In this document: piece after piece, positions 44,206 to 52,813 of the stretch
How the letters are laid out: every line of letters begins with the position of its first letter
How positions within the stretch are numbered: position 1 is the stretch's first letter
Assembly (NCBI GenBank): GCA_910575055.1
Contig: CAJTDC010000019.1
Coordinates: 1 to 61,664, forward strand
Direction: 5' to 3'
From: Clostridia bacterium
Lineage (GTDB): Bacteria; Bacillota; Clostridia; Lachnospirales; Anaerotignaceae
DNA length: 61,664 bases
Translations under genes and position numbers: made by a program
The notes under the pieces: generated by a model
The model's input: the letters and a program-made list of their open reading frames with translations, nothing else
The model's database searches: none
Told to the model about the DNA's origin: nothing

Positions 44206-45363
44206 ATGAAATTACCGTGGGATAAACAATATTTAAAAATATCATTTCATATTATATTTACAGTATTGCTTATTTATTTATTGGCATATATGGTAGGGAA
44301 TTTGGGAGAAATAAAACAGTTTGTATTTTTAGTAATAGCAAAAACAATTTCAGTGTTTGCACCTGTTATTATTGCACTGTTGTTTTCTTTTTTAATGAAC
44401 CCCGCAGTGGATTTTTTCCAAAAAATATGGGAGAAATATGTCCCCAATAAAAAAGAACAAACATTTCCTACAAGAAAGAAAGGAACAGCAACAGTTTATG
44501 TGCTTTGGCTGCTGCTATTTTATACCATTGTGCAGTATGTTGTCATAAAAATCGGTACAACAGATATTACAGCATTGGCAGACAAAATAAATGCGTATAT
44601 ACAAGACTTTAGTGATGTATTTGTATTGATAAGCGTTAAATTAGCAGAATATGGTATATTTCAAAATGTAGAAGGGATATTAGCAGGCTGGACAACAAAT
44701 ATATCAGAATTGCTTCAGGCAAGTATTATGAGTGTGGCAAATTCCATTTCAAAAGCAGGAGGTTGGGCAATCAATATTGTGTTAGGATTGACAATCGCAT
44801 TTTATGTATTGGTAGAAAAAAATAAAATATTATATTATTGTAAAAATATAGTAGAAGTATTTTTTCATAAAAGGGCAGAAAATATAAAAGAATTTTGTCG
44901 TTTGGTAACAAGTACATTTTCCAATTATATTACAGGACAAGTAACAGATGCTTTTATTATGGCAATATTAATAAGTGTTAGTTTTTTTATAGCGAAAATA
45001 CCTTATGCTGTTATGATAGGTATTATATCAGGATTTTCTAATTTGATACCTTATGTAGGAGCAGTCATTGCATTTTTGCTTTCTGTAGCTATGGGACTTT
45101 TGAGCAACGAACCAATTAGGGCATTGTATGCAGTGATTATTGTGTTGGTACTTCAACAGGTAGATAGTATATTGATTGTGCCAAAAGTAGTAGGAAAAAG
45201 TGTAGAATTGCACCCTGCATTTGTAATTATTTCTTTGGCAGTATTTGGGGGGCTTTTTGGTATATTGGGTATGATAGTAGCAGTACCATTAGGAGCTTTG
45301 ATAAAAATATTTATGGTAAGACTTTATGAGTGGAAAAAGAATAAAATTTCTGAAATAGAGTAA
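44206..45363 (+). CDS. AI-2E family (PerM-like) membrane permease
   Basis: A 385-residue protein with about seven to eight hydrophobic helices and the conserved C-terminal region SGFSNLIPYVGAVIAFLLSV, then LQQVDSILIVPKVVGKSVE and HPAFVIISLAVFGGLFGILG, the signature of the AI-2E/PerM/YdiK family. Members move diverse solutes or ions across the cytoplasmic membrane; the substrate here is unknown. It starts 20 nt after pepD with AAAGGGAAA and continues to another membrane gene downstream. Confidence 0.92.
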   Translation: MKLPWDKQYLKISFHIIFTVLLIYLLAYMVGNLGEIKQFVFLVIAKTISVFAPVIIALLFSFLMNPAVDFFQKIWEKYVPNKKEQTFPTRKKGTATVYVLWLLLFYTIVQYVVIKIGTTDITALADKINAYIQDFSDVFVLISVKLAEYGIFQNVEGILAGWTTNISELLQASIMSVANSISKAGGWAINIVLGLTIAFYVLVEKNKILYYCKNIVEVFFHKRAENIKEFCRLVTSTFSNYITGQVTDAFIMAILISVSFFIAKIPYAVMIGIISGFSNLIPYVGAVIAFLLSVAMGLLSNEPIRALYAVIIVLVLQQVDSILIVPKVVGKSVELHPAFVIISLAVFGGLFGILGMIVAVPLGALIKIFMVRLYEWKKNKISEIE

Positions 45364-45390
45364 TAAAAGCGGGTAAAAGCGGGGAGAAAT

Positions 45391-45921
45391 ATGATAAAAA
45401 GAAAATATAAGTATTTTTTAATATGGATAACACTGCTATTTTTAATTTGTTTTACTGTATTGCATTATGCAGAGTATATACAAAAAGATTTGATTGCCAT
45501 TGTAATATTGGAAGGAGCATTGTTGCTTCTTTTTTATAAAAAAAGAAAATGGTGGGCATTTTGGTGTTGTTTTGTACTGCTTTTCTTTTGGGGAACACAT
45601 ACTACATTGCCTTTTATCAATAAGCATTTTTTTGGAACAATACTTGTGTTGTTAGGAGGGTGTTTTTTGTTGTATCAATTTGCCCAAACAGGCTGGGAGA
45701 GTTATGTTACAGCAGGTTGTTTTGGTATTTCATTTGGTATATTTGGTTTAACAGCATATTTGCCTTTTTTTAAAGAAAATATTTGTATATTGTTGTTATT
45801 GTGTTTGGCAATGGTGTGGTATACTTCTCGTAATATTAAAAAAAGACGAAAAGCGATATGTAAAATATGGCTGAAAACATTAACAGTATTTGCTGTATTG
45901 CTTATCATATTATCTGTATAA
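45391..45921 (+). CDS. Membrane protein, 176 aa, LiaF-like transmembrane layout
   Basis: It follows the permease gene by 28 nt with a GGGGAGAA site. The chain is nearly all hydrophobic helices, about six (for example FLIWITLLFLICFTVL, YVTAGCFGISFGIFGL, CILLLLCLAMVWY), with short basic loops. The pattern of short paired helices resembles the membrane part of LiaF-type proteins but no motif makes this certain. Function unknown. Confidence 0.6.
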   Translation: MIKRKYKYFLIWITLLFLICFTVLHYAEYIQKDLIAIVILEGALLLLFYKKRKWWAFWCCFVLLFFWGTHTTLPFINKHFFGTILVLLGGCFLLYQFAQTGWESYVTAGCFGISFGIFGLTAYLPFFKENICILLLLCLAMVWYTSRNIKKRRKAICKIWLKTLTVFAVLLIILSV

Positions 45922-46005
45922 AATCCTTTTCTTTTACTAGGATTTATGTTAAAATAATATACAGTGTAAATTGCTTTTTTAATAGAAAGGTAGGAAGACA
46001 AAAAT

Positions 46006-46431
46006 ATGGGAGAAAAGGGTTTAGTAATCAATACAAAAGGTCATTTAGCTGTAATACAAATGACAAGAACAGAAGCCTGTGGACAATGTCGTGCTTGTCT
46101 TGCTGGAATGAAAAAAGAAGAAATGATTATTGAAGCAGATAATGAATGTAATGCAAAAATAGGTGATTGGGTAATTATGGAACTGCGTAATAATAGCTTT
46201 ATGAAGGCAGTGCTAATAATGTATGGTATTCCTTTGATAGCACTTGTAGTAGGCATTGTGTTGGGATATTATGTATTGTATCCATATATTGCTATAAATA
46301 GAGAAGTGTTGTCGTTTGGTGTAGGTTTGATATTTACAGCATTAGCATTTTTGTGGATACGTAGTAAAGAAGATACATGGGATAAAAAGAAAATACGCCC
46401 TGTAGCAGCAAAAGTAACAACTGAAAAATAA
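46006..46431 (+). CDS. RseC/MucC-like SoxR-reducing-system protein
   Basis: A 141-residue protein with an N-terminal Cys-containing domain (TEACGQCRACLAGM), a beta-rich segment (AKIGDWVIMELRN) and two membrane helices (about 66-88 and 99-118). This matches the RseC/MucC family linked with Rnf-type electron transfer to SoxR. It is preceded by AGGTAGGAAG. The neighbours encode a C_GCAxxG_C_C protein and a flavodoxin, making a small redox cluster. Confidence 0.85.
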   Translation: MGEKGLVINTKGHLAVIQMTRTEACGQCRACLAGMKKEEMIIEADNECNAKIGDWVIMELRNNSFMKAVLIMYGIPLIALVVGIVLGYYVLYPYIAINREVLSFGVGLIFTALAFLWIRSKEDTWDKKKIRPVAAKVTTEK

Positions 46432-46498
46432 AAAATGTAACCTCTAGTGGTATTTGTCCATATGATGAATAAAGGACAAATTCAGGAGGGAAATAGAT

Positions 46499-46861
46499 AT
46501 GAAAGAAAAAGCATTGTATTATCACGAAAAAGGATATAATTGTTCTTTTGTAATATTGAAAGCAGGAGCAGAAAAATATGGTGTAACATTACCAGAAGAA
46601 GTAGAGCAGGGGTGCTGTGCTGTAAGCAGTGGATTTGGTGTAGGTAGTATTTGTTGTGCTTTGGTAGGAGCAGTTTTGCTGTTTGGGCTTTTGTTTTCAG
46701 AAGAAAAAGCAAAATTGTTGCGTATGCAGTTGTTTGTGCTGTTTCACGATAAATATGAAACATTAAATTGCTGTGCAATTTCTGCACATAGACAAGATTG
46801 TACAGAAGTCATTGCAGATGTTGCAGAAATAACTGAAAATTTGATTGAACAAGAAAAATGA
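46499..46861 (+). CDS. C_GCAxxG_C_C family redox protein
   Basis: The 120-residue protein has the spaced cysteines of this family: Cys in KGYNCSFVIL, a double Cys in GCCAVSSGFGVGSICCALVG, and later NCCAISAHRQDC. The middle helix region is moderately hydrophobic. Family members are thought to be redox or metal-binding partners. GGAGGGAAA precedes the ATG, and a hairpin overlaps the stop. Confidence 0.8.
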   Translation: MKEKALYYHEKGYNCSFVILKAGAEKYGVTLPEEVEQGCCAVSSGFGVGSICCALVGAVLLFGLLFSEEKAKLLRMQLFVLFHDKYETLNCCAISAHRQDCTEVIADVAEITENLIEQEK

Positions 46862-46888
46862 GAAATCTAAATGATTTCTCTATTTCTA
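46860..46888 (+). terminator. Terminator after C_GCAxxG_C_C gene
   Basis: GAGAAATC/GATTTCTC stem with a five-base loop, overlapping the stop codon, followed by T-rich sequence. Confidence 0.6.
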
Positions 46889-46915
46889 TTTAAAAAACAA
46901 AAGGAGAGGGTAGTA

Positions 46916-47461
46916 TTGAAAACATTGTTGGGTTATGCTTCAAAATATGGTGCAACAAAACAATATGCACCTGTTTTAGCGGATATGTTGGAAGGAGAAG
47001 TTGATGTTGTAGATTTAAAAGAAACAAAACAAATTGATTTTTCACAATATCATAAAGTAATACTATTTAGTGCAGTTTATGCAGGAGATGTTCCCAAATA
47101 TGTCAAAAAGTTTGGAAAAAAATATCATATGGAATTGCTTCAAAGACATTTTGGTATTTGTTTTTGTTGTATGACAGAAATTTATAATCAAATAAAGGGG
47201 TATGCCTTGAATAGTTTTTCAAGAGATTTGGTAAATCACGCTGCTTGTATTGCGTCAATAGGAGGATATTTTCAGTATGATAAAATGACAGTTGTGGAAA
47301 AAAAGCTGTTAAAAATAGCAACAAAAAATCAAGCCTATAAAAAGGGAGAATTGATACAACTAGATGGGAAAACAAATTTTTCTACCATAGAGGAATATAA
47401 AATACAGGCTTTTGCTAATAAAATGAATGGTATATTGGTAGAACAAAATGTAAGTGGCTGA
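46916..47461 (+). CDS. Flavodoxin-domain protein
   Basis: With the TTG start at 46916 (AAGGAGAGG upstream) the protein has 181 residues and begins directly with the flavodoxin phosphate loop TLLGYASKYGATKQ. Later segments VILFSAVYAGDVPKYVKKF and IASIGGYFQYDKM fit the FMN isoalloxazine loops of the HemG-like flavodoxin group. It likely carries electrons through FMN. No haem-synthesis genes are near, so protoporphyrinogen oxidase activity is not implied. Confidence 0.85.
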   Translation: MKTLLGYASKYGATKQYAPVLADMLEGEVDVVDLKETKQIDFSQYHKVILFSAVYAGDVPKYVKKFGKKYHMELLQRHFGICFCCMTEIYNQIKGYALNSFSRDLVNHAACIASIGGYFQYDKMTVVEKKLLKIATKNQAYKKGELIQLDGKTNFSTIEEYKIQAFANKMNGILVEQNVSG

Positions 47462-47540
47462 TTTTGTTAGTATTGTTAATATAGAAGAATATTGTGTTAT
47501 AGTAAATATAGTAGTTTTGTAAAGCATTTTCTACAATAGA

Positions 47541-47576
47541 AAAACACCAAGAAGCTTATTTTCTCGGTGTTTTTTG
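47541..47576. terminator. Terminator between convergent genes
   Basis: AAAACACC/GGTGTTTT with an inner AGA/TCT pair and T-run, between the flavodoxin gene and the minus-strand propeller gene. Confidence 0.75.
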
Positions 47577-47601
47577 TATGTATTTTTTGTTATTCAAGTG
47601 T

Positions 47602-49095
47602 TTACTGTTCATTTTGAGGAAAGGGAGAAGAACTTTGTTGGGGAATATCTTGTTGCATAAGAGTATTTTGTTGCTGTGAAATATCTTGTTGCTGTTGTGA
47701 AGTATCTTGTTGTGTAAAGGTACTTTCTTTGGGAAAAAGAGTATCATTTTGTTCTGAATTTTGTTGTGTAAAAATAGTAGTATTTTCGTTTTGTTGTGCA
47801 GTAGTTTCTGTAGTTTTTTCTGTTTGTGATTGTAATGCTTCTAAATCCATAATACGCTGTTTTAGTGCTTGATTTTCTAATTCTAGTGAAGCTACTTGTA
47901 ATGTAAGATTTTGTTTTTCTGTTTCTGTTTGATTGTGTTTTTCTCTCCAACGCATATTTAATTTTGCAATTTCTTCCCCTCTATGTATAAGTAATTTTGT
48001 TAACTCTTCAATCTGTTGACTTTTAGAATGTTGTTCTGAAGTAAAATCAGAAATTGTTTCAGGAGATGTACGAGAAGCTGCTATAATATCATTTGTTAAA
48101 AGTGTTATAGCAGAAGCGGTTGAAGTAAAAATAGCTAATTGAAAACCATTTTGAGCATCTCCAAAAGCTTCAGAGGCATTGAGAGTACTATTTTCTTCTG
48201 GCAAAAATTCTCCTTTGATACAATGATAAGGAAATAGTGCAGTATATTGTTCTATGGGGCTAAAACTGTTTCCGTTGTTAATAGATTGACAGCAGTAAGG
48301 TTGACTATTTGAAATCCATATTGCTTCTAATTTGTTGTTTTGCTGAAATATCAAGCATTGTTCGCAGGAACTGCTTTCCCATAGTATACGAGGAGCACTG
48401 ATAGAAGCAGATTGTTTGTATTGATAAATCACTTGACTGCGAAAAAGTCCTTTTATAATGTAAAGCAAATGTATTCTTTCTCTGTCCTGTATAATAGATA
48501 AATCAGAACAGGGATAAGGTGTTTGTATTACAGGATACATACTGCCTATAGTAGAAGGAGAAAGAAGCATTTCTCTAGCTGTAATAATGTTTTTTGCAGT
48601 GCGATAATAAAGTAAAATGTGTTTTTGATGTCTTTTTCCTGTGAAAAAGGGTGTTTGTCCAAAGGGTAAAAAACGGTCAATTTGACAAGGCTTTTCCCAC
48701 TTTCCATTACGAAATACAGTATAAATGAGTGCGTGAACATTTGCTGTTTCTGTAGGTAAATGGTAAAAAAGATGTAAAGTATTTTGGTCTGGTATCATAA
48801 AAAATTTTGTTTGACTTAAATCTCTTTTTTCTATAGAAATTTGTTTTCTGTCCCATTTGATAAAGTCTTTTGTTCTAATAATGTAAAGTTCCCCTAAATG
48901 AGTGCTATAGAGCACAAATATTTCCTGCTGATATTGATTAAGAGCAAAAGAAGGATTTACTTGGTCTGCTATAATTTGGGGGTGTGACCAACCAGACTGT
49001 GTACCAATTTTAAAAAATAATGTATTTCTTTCAAAATAGACAAGTAAAGTGTCTTGATTTTTTGTTTTTAAATATTTAACATATGGTATCTGCAT
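47602..49095 (-). CDS. Beta-propeller protein with coiled coil and Q-rich tail, 497 aa
   Basis: The first 330 residues have repeated beta strands with Trp/Tyr and Asp-rich turns (TLLVYFERNTLFF, LHLFYHLPTE, ILLYYRTAKNI, IHLLYIIKG), as in sialidase-like propellers. Next is a coiled coil (about 355-415: QIEELTKLLIHRGEEIAKLN) and then a low-complexity tail built of repeats such as TQQDTSQQQQDISQQQ. There is no signal peptide. I recognise no named family; similar unknown proteins occur in clostridia. It diverges from the mgtE leader. The role is unknown. Confidence 0.65.
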   Translation of the reverse strand: MQIPYVKYLKTKNQDTLLVYFERNTLFFKIGTQSGWSHPQIIADQVNPSFALNQYQQEIFVLYSTHLGELYIIRTKDFIKWDRKQISIEKRDLSQTKFFMIPDQNTLHLFYHLPTETANVHALIYTVFRNGKWEKPCQIDRFLPFGQTPFFTGKRHQKHILLYYRTAKNIITAREMLLSPSTIGSMYPVIQTPYPCSDLSIIQDRERIHLLYIIKGLFRSQVIYQYKQSASISAPRILWESSSCEQCLIFQQNNKLEAIWISNSQPYCCQSINNGNSFSPIEQYTALFPYHCIKGEFLPEENSTLNASEAFGDAQNGFQLAIFTSTASAITLLTNDIIAASRTSPETISDFTSEQHSKSQQIEELTKLLIHRGEEIAKLNMRWREKHNQTETEKQNLTLQVASLELENQALKQRIMDLEALQSQTEKTTETTAQQNENTTIFTQQNSEQNDTLFPKESTFTQQDTSQQQQDISQQQNTLMQQDIPQQSSSPFPQNEQ

Positions 49096-49237
49096 AAGTA
49101 TCCTCCTGTGTTTTTAGCTAGTTTATGCTTTAAAAAGAAAAAAAAGAACAAAGACATTCATATCACATCTGCTGAAAAGTGTAAAATAGATGCGATATGT
49201 ATACAATGACCAATGTTTTCTATTTTGACAAAAAAAC

Positions 49238-49266
49238 TTGACGGAATTTTTTTGAGAGCATATACT
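49238..49266 (+). promoter_or_regulatory. Sigma-A promoter of mgtE leader
   Basis: TTGACG (49238-49243), 17 bases, TATACT (49261-49266). Transcription would begin near 49273, about 15 nt before the structured leader. Confidence 0.78.
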
Positions 49267-49285
49267 AAATATAATAAAAAAATAA

Positions 49286-49475
49286 AGGGGTGACCAAATA
49301 TGGAAGATAGCGGCAGTAGTCCGAAGTGTAACGATACTGATATAATACAACAAAAATATAATAGAAGCACACAAAACAATACTGTTGGGTATTTGGTCAC
49401 AGAAATAGTATAATTAAAATTTCATTTCCAAAGCCCTAATGCCTTTGTAGTTGTGACAAAGGTTTGTTTTTGTGC
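49286..49475 (+). ncRNA. Riboswitch-like leader of mgtE
   Basis: GTGACCAAATA (49290-49300) and TATTTGGTCAC (49390-49400) form a perfect 11-bp closing stem. Just inside, CGGCAGTA and TACTGTTG can pair with two G-U wobbles, then GTGT/ACAC. Downstream CCTTTGT/ACAAAGG (49442-49462) followed by TTTGTTTTT is an intrinsic terminator. GTCACA of the closing stem (49396-49401) can instead pair with TGTGAC of the terminator (49452-49457), giving an antiterminator. The logic is that of a terminating riboswitch ahead of a Mg2+ transporter, but I see no M-box (ykoK) core. Confidence 0.6.
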
Positions 49476-49503
49476 AAAAAATGAAAAAGATAGGGTGATA
49501 GTA

Positions 49504-50856
49504 ATGGAAGAATTAAAAGAAAATCAACAAAGATTGATAGAGTTTATGGAGATAGGAGATTATATTACATTAAAAAAGGAATTAAATGAAGAAAATCCTG
49601 CTAATATTGCAGAATTATTTGAAGAACTTTCTGGAGAGAAGCAGTTATTTTTGTTTCGACTGCTTACAAAAGATGCCGCGGCAGAAGCATTTTCTTATAT
49701 GGACTCAGATATGCAAGAACATATTGTACAGTCCATTACAGATAATGAAGTGCGTAATATAGTAGATGAGATGTTTTTAGATGATACTGTAGACTTTTTG
49801 TCAGAAGCACCTGCTAATTTGGTAAATAAGGTGTTGCGTAATACAGATACAGCAACAAGAAAACTCATCAATCAATTTTTAAATTATCCAGAAAATTCCG
49901 CAGGAAGTATTATGACAATAGAGTTTGTGCAGTTGAGAGAGAGTATGACAGTGGATAGAGCAATGCGATATTTGAGAAAAACAGGATTAGATAAAGAAAC
50001 AATATATACTTGTTATGTGTTAGATGATAGAAAGGTACTTTTGGGAGTAGTGCCTTTGAGAAGACTGATATTAGCAGAAGATGATGTTGTGATAAAGGAA
50101 TTGATGGAAGATGATGTTGTTTCTGTGCATACATTAGATGACCAAGAAGACATAGCAAATATATTTAAAAAATATAATTGGATTTCATTGCCTGTAGTGG
50201 ATAAAGAGAACCGTATGGTAGGTATTATTACAGTAGACGATATTGTAGACGTTATAGAGCAGGAAACTACAGAGGACTTTGAAAAAATGGCAGCATTATT
50301 GCCTTCTGATGAGGAATATTTAAAAACGAGTGTGTTTGAGCTTGCAAAAAATAGAATAGTGTGGCTGTGTGTGCTTATGCTTTCGGGAACAATATCAGCA
50401 GTGATTATAAATGGATATGAAGGGCTTTTGAGTGCGGCAGTAGTGCTTTCTAGTTTTATACCCACATTGACAGGAACAGGAGGAAATGCAGGTTCTCAGG
50501 CTTCTACTATAATTATAAGGGGTATGGCGGTAGGAGAAATTGAAACAAAAGATATATTGAGAGTAATATGGAAAGAATTGAGAGTTGGTGTAATTTGTGG
50601 TATATTGCTGGGAAGTATCAATATGTTAAGATTGACATTGTTTAGTAGAAGTACTACATTTTGGGTAGATTTAACGGTTTCTGTAAGTATGTGCCTTGTA
50701 GTTGTAGTAGCGAAATGTGTGGGGTGTTTGCTTCCTATATTTGCAAAAATAATGAAATTTGACCCTGCAATTATGGCAGGTCCTTTGATTTCGACATTGG
50801 TGGATAGTATTGCATTAATGGTGTTTTTTAATATTGCGAAATTGTTTGTGTTGTAA
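49504..50856 (+). CDS. mgtE: Magnesium transporter MgtE
   Basis: A 450-residue MgtE: an N-terminal superhelical domain (ANIAELFEELSGEKQLFLFR, AEAFSYMDSDMQEHI), two CBS domains (about residues 130-250), a plug helix, and five membrane helices with the pore motif TGTGGNAGSQASTIIIRGMAVGE and DPAIMAGPLISTLVDS. It is a Mg2+ channel gated by cytoplasmic Mg2+. The ATG at 49504 is chosen after AGGGTGATA; the longer frame reaches into the leader terminator. A structured leader precedes it. Confidence 0.96.
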   Translation: MEELKENQQRLIEFMEIGDYITLKKELNEENPANIAELFEELSGEKQLFLFRLLTKDAAAEAFSYMDSDMQEHIVQSITDNEVRNIVDEMFLDDTVDFLSEAPANLVNKVLRNTDTATRKLINQFLNYPENSAGSIMTIEFVQLRESMTVDRAMRYLRKTGLDKETIYTCYVLDDRKVLLGVVPLRRLILAEDDVVIKELMEDDVVSVHTLDDQEDIANIFKKYNWISLPVVDKENRMVGIITVDDIVDVIEQETTEDFEKMAALLPSDEEYLKTSVFELAKNRIVWLCVLMLSGTISAVIINGYEGLLSAAVVLSSFIPTLTGTGGNAGSQASTIIIRGMAVGEIETKDILRVIWKELRVGVICGILLGSINMLRLTLFSRSTTFWVDLTVSVSMCLVVVVAKCVGCLLPIFAKIMKFDPAIMAGPLISTLVDSIALMVFFNIAKLFVL

Positions 50857-50914
50857 AAAATTGTATGGAAAAAATACCCTTTTTTATTATAAAGTCAATA
50901 TTTTTGACAAGCTA

Positions 50915-50955
50915 AGAGAGAACTTTTTTATTTATAAAAGTTCTCTTTTTTGTTG
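50915..50955. terminator. Bidirectional terminator
   Basis: AGAGAACTTTT/AAAAGTTCTCT with flanking A and T runs, between mgtE and the convergent XRE-type gene. Confidence 0.82.
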
Positions 50956-50957
50956 TT

Positions 50958-51308
50958 TTATTTTTCAAACCAAGATAGAAAAGTAGATAATTTTTCTAAA
51001 TCTTCATTAGGTAATTTTCTTATTTTTTCATATAGTTTTGTACGCAGTTCATTTTCACTACCTAAATTTATAAAAAATTCAAATGGTGTAATTTCAAAAA
51101 ATATCATAATATTAAATAGTTCTCTTACAGAAGGCAATGCGATTTTATTTGTAATTGCTCTAATATAAGAACCATTTTTACCAAGCTGTAAACTTAAAGC
51201 GTGTTCTGTTATATCTTTTTCTATACTTAATTTTATAATGCGTTGTCGTAAGAATGTTTCATATTGTAATAGTAATTCTAAGTCATCATCTTTTAAAGTA
51301 TTATTCAT
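50958..51308 (-). CDS. XRE-type helix-turn-helix regulator
   Basis: A 116-residue protein with an HTH_3-like core (ALSLQLGKNGSYIRAITNK, then ALPSVRELFNIMIFFEITPF) and a helical C-terminal extension. The HTH is of the kind that recognises small operators. It is divergent from the SLOG-fold gene at 51499 and may regulate it or itself. GGAGATAG precedes the start. Such small XRE proteins are frequent in accessory DNA. Confidence 0.82.
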   Translation of the reverse strand: MNNTLKDDDLELLLQYETFLRQRIIKLSIEKDITEHALSLQLGKNGSYIRAITNKIALPSVRELFNIMIFFEITPFEFFINLGSENELRTKLYEKIRKLPNEDLEKLSTFLSWFEK

Positions 51309-51498
51309 TTCTCTATCTCCTTTTAAATTATTTTATCCTTATTTAAAAAGAAGTATTAAATATTATTTACTTGATTTATTTGTTGATATTTTAAAAATCA
51401 ATGATATAATACTTAAATATAAGGATTAAATATTTAAAACTAATTTTAGTATCATCAATACAAGAAAATAAGCCATATAAACAAGGAGGAAATTACTT

Positions 51499-52026
51499 AT
51501 GGAAGTGTGTGCAATTACAGGACATAGACCATCAAGGTTTTCATTTAAAAACAATGAAGATGATATAATGTGCAAGAGATTAAAAAAGAAAATAAAAAAA
51601 GAATTAAAACATTTATATAAAAGAGGAGTGCATACATTTTGGGTTGGTGGGGCAGAAGGCGTTGATATGTGGGCAGCAGAGCTATTGATACAACTAAAAA
51701 GCTATGAAGCGTATTGTGATGTTAAAATAATGCTTGCAATACCGTTTGAAGGACATAATAAAAGCTGGACAAATAGAAGTTCAGAAAGACTGAAAAGAAT
51801 TATAAAACATAGTGAAGAAGTTGTTATTGTAAGCGATAGTGGAGAGGCAAAACAGCAGGCATACAGAAAAAGAAATCAATATATAGTAGATAAGGCAGAT
51901 TGTTTGCTTGCTGTATGTCATAAAAACAAAATAACTGCTCGTAGTGGTACAAATATGACACTCCAATTTGCTTTAAAAAAAGAAATTCCTATTGATATAG
52001 TAGATTGTTCTTTCTGTGATGAATGA
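51499..52026 (+). CDS. SLOG-fold DUF1273-like protein
   Basis: The 175-residue protein begins CAITGHRPSRF and contains VGGAEGVDMWAAELL and RSGTNMTLQFAL, the nucleotide-binding loops of the DUF1273/YpsA-like branch of the SLOG superfamily. SLOG proteins bind nucleotides or nucleotide-derived signals; some act in stress or phage-defence contexts. AAGGAGGAA precedes the ATG. The neighbour XRE regulator is divergent. The biological role is unknown. Confidence 0.82.
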   Translation: MEVCAITGHRPSRFSFKNNEDDIMCKRLKKKIKKELKHLYKRGVHTFWVGGAEGVDMWAAELLIQLKSYEAYCDVKIMLAIPFEGHNKSWTNRSSERLKRIIKHSEEVVIVSDSGEAKQQAYRKRNQYIVDKADCLLAVCHKNKITARSGTNMTLQFALKKEIPIDIVDCSFCDE

Positions 52027-52053
52027 AATGATGAATGATTTTAGATAGTTAAA

Positions 52054-52098
52054 AAAGTATGAATATACTAAATATAGTACAGTCATACTTTATATTTT
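52054..52098. terminator. Terminator between convergent genes
   Basis: AAAGTATGA/TCATACTTT with inner TACT/AGTA and a T-rich end, between the SLOG gene and bioY. Confidence 0.65.
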
Positions 52099-52101
52099 TT
52101 G

Positions 52102-52644
52102 TTATTCAAAAGAAAGTTGTGTTTTGGCCATATATTTTTTGATAAGAGGGGCAAGTGTTATTGCAATGGCAATTTTAATGATATCTCCCGGCAAAAAGGG
52201 AATAACACCAGAAAATGCAGCTTGTAAAAATGTAGTATGTGTAAGTGCAGAAAGCCATAAAGTGCCTAAACATTGTAAAAAAGCACTTCCTATTACCATA
52301 CCTAATAATTGCAGTATTATGCTATGAGGAAATTTGTCTGCAAAAAATCCCGTGAAAAAAGCAAGGAAAAAATAACCTATTAAATAACCTCCTGTAGGCC
52401 CTAATAATTTTGAAATGCCGGAAGAAAAACCAGAAAAAACAGGTACACCAGCTAAACCGATTAAAAAATAAATCAAACAACAAAGCAATGCTTTTTTGTA
52501 ACCTAATAAATTAGAATATAAATAAATAATAAATGTGGCTAGTGAAAGAGGAACGGGACTGACGGGTATGGGAATACTGAAAGGGGCAGCAATACATAAC
52601 ATTGCTGTAAATAAGCCAATAAATGTAATTGATTTTGTTTTCAT
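52102..52644 (-). CDS. bioY: Biotin transporter substrate-binding subunit BioY
   Basis: The 180-residue protein has about six membrane helices and the BioY signatures PVSPVPLSLATF and GPTGGYLIGYFF. It is the S component of an ECF-type vitamin transporter that captures biotin; the shared ECF energising module is not in the window. AGGAGGTTAC precedes the ATG at 52644; a longer frame upstream is not used. A BirA-type biotin operator lies upstream, so it is probably repressed when biotin is plentiful. Confidence 0.94.
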   Translation of the reverse strand: MKTKSITFIGLFTAMLCIAAPFSIPIPVSPVPLSLATFIIYLYSNLLGYKKALLCCLIYFLIGLAGVPVFSGFSSGISKLLGPTGGYLIGYFFLAFFTGFFADKFPHSIILQLLGMVIGSAFLQCLGTLWLSALTHTTFLQAAFSGVIPFLPGDIIKIAIAITLAPLIKKYMAKTQLSFE

Positions 52645-52700
52645 AAGTAACCTCCTAATGTAAAGAAATGATAATAACAGTATAATGAAATATAGTCCTA

Positions 52701-52732
52701 TTGTCAACTATATATATTATTTTAGTTTACAA
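52701..52732 (-). promoter_or_regulatory. BirA-type biotin operator
   Basis: TTGTCAAC and GTTTACAA are separated by 16 bases, close to the known BirA operator TTGTTAAC-N14-16-GTTAACAA, and lie upstream of bioY. This predicts repression by biotin-bound BirA encoded elsewhere. Confidence 0.75.
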
Positions 52733-52744
52733 TAAAATAATATA

Positions 52745-52794
52745 TTGACAGAGTGTATATAAAGTGATATAGTGTATATATACAATATATACAC
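52745..52794 (+). promoter_or_regulatory. Promoter and operator of YtrA-type operon
   Basis: TTGACA (52745-52750), 17 bases, TATAGT (52768-52773) is a good promoter. A perfect inverted repeat GTGTATATA/TATATACAC (52772-52794) begins at the -10 and covers the start point, as expected for autorepression by the GntR protein encoded next. Confidence 0.8.
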
Positions 52795-52813
52795 TTGTAA
52801 TAGGAGGGAAAAA

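Noticed and set aside
49300-49413. A 37-codon reading frame with a GGGGTGA ribosome-site candidate in the mgtE leader.
   Set aside because: Its ends coincide with the two arms of the closing stem, and the composition looks like structured RNA rather than protein. A leader peptide is possible but less likely.
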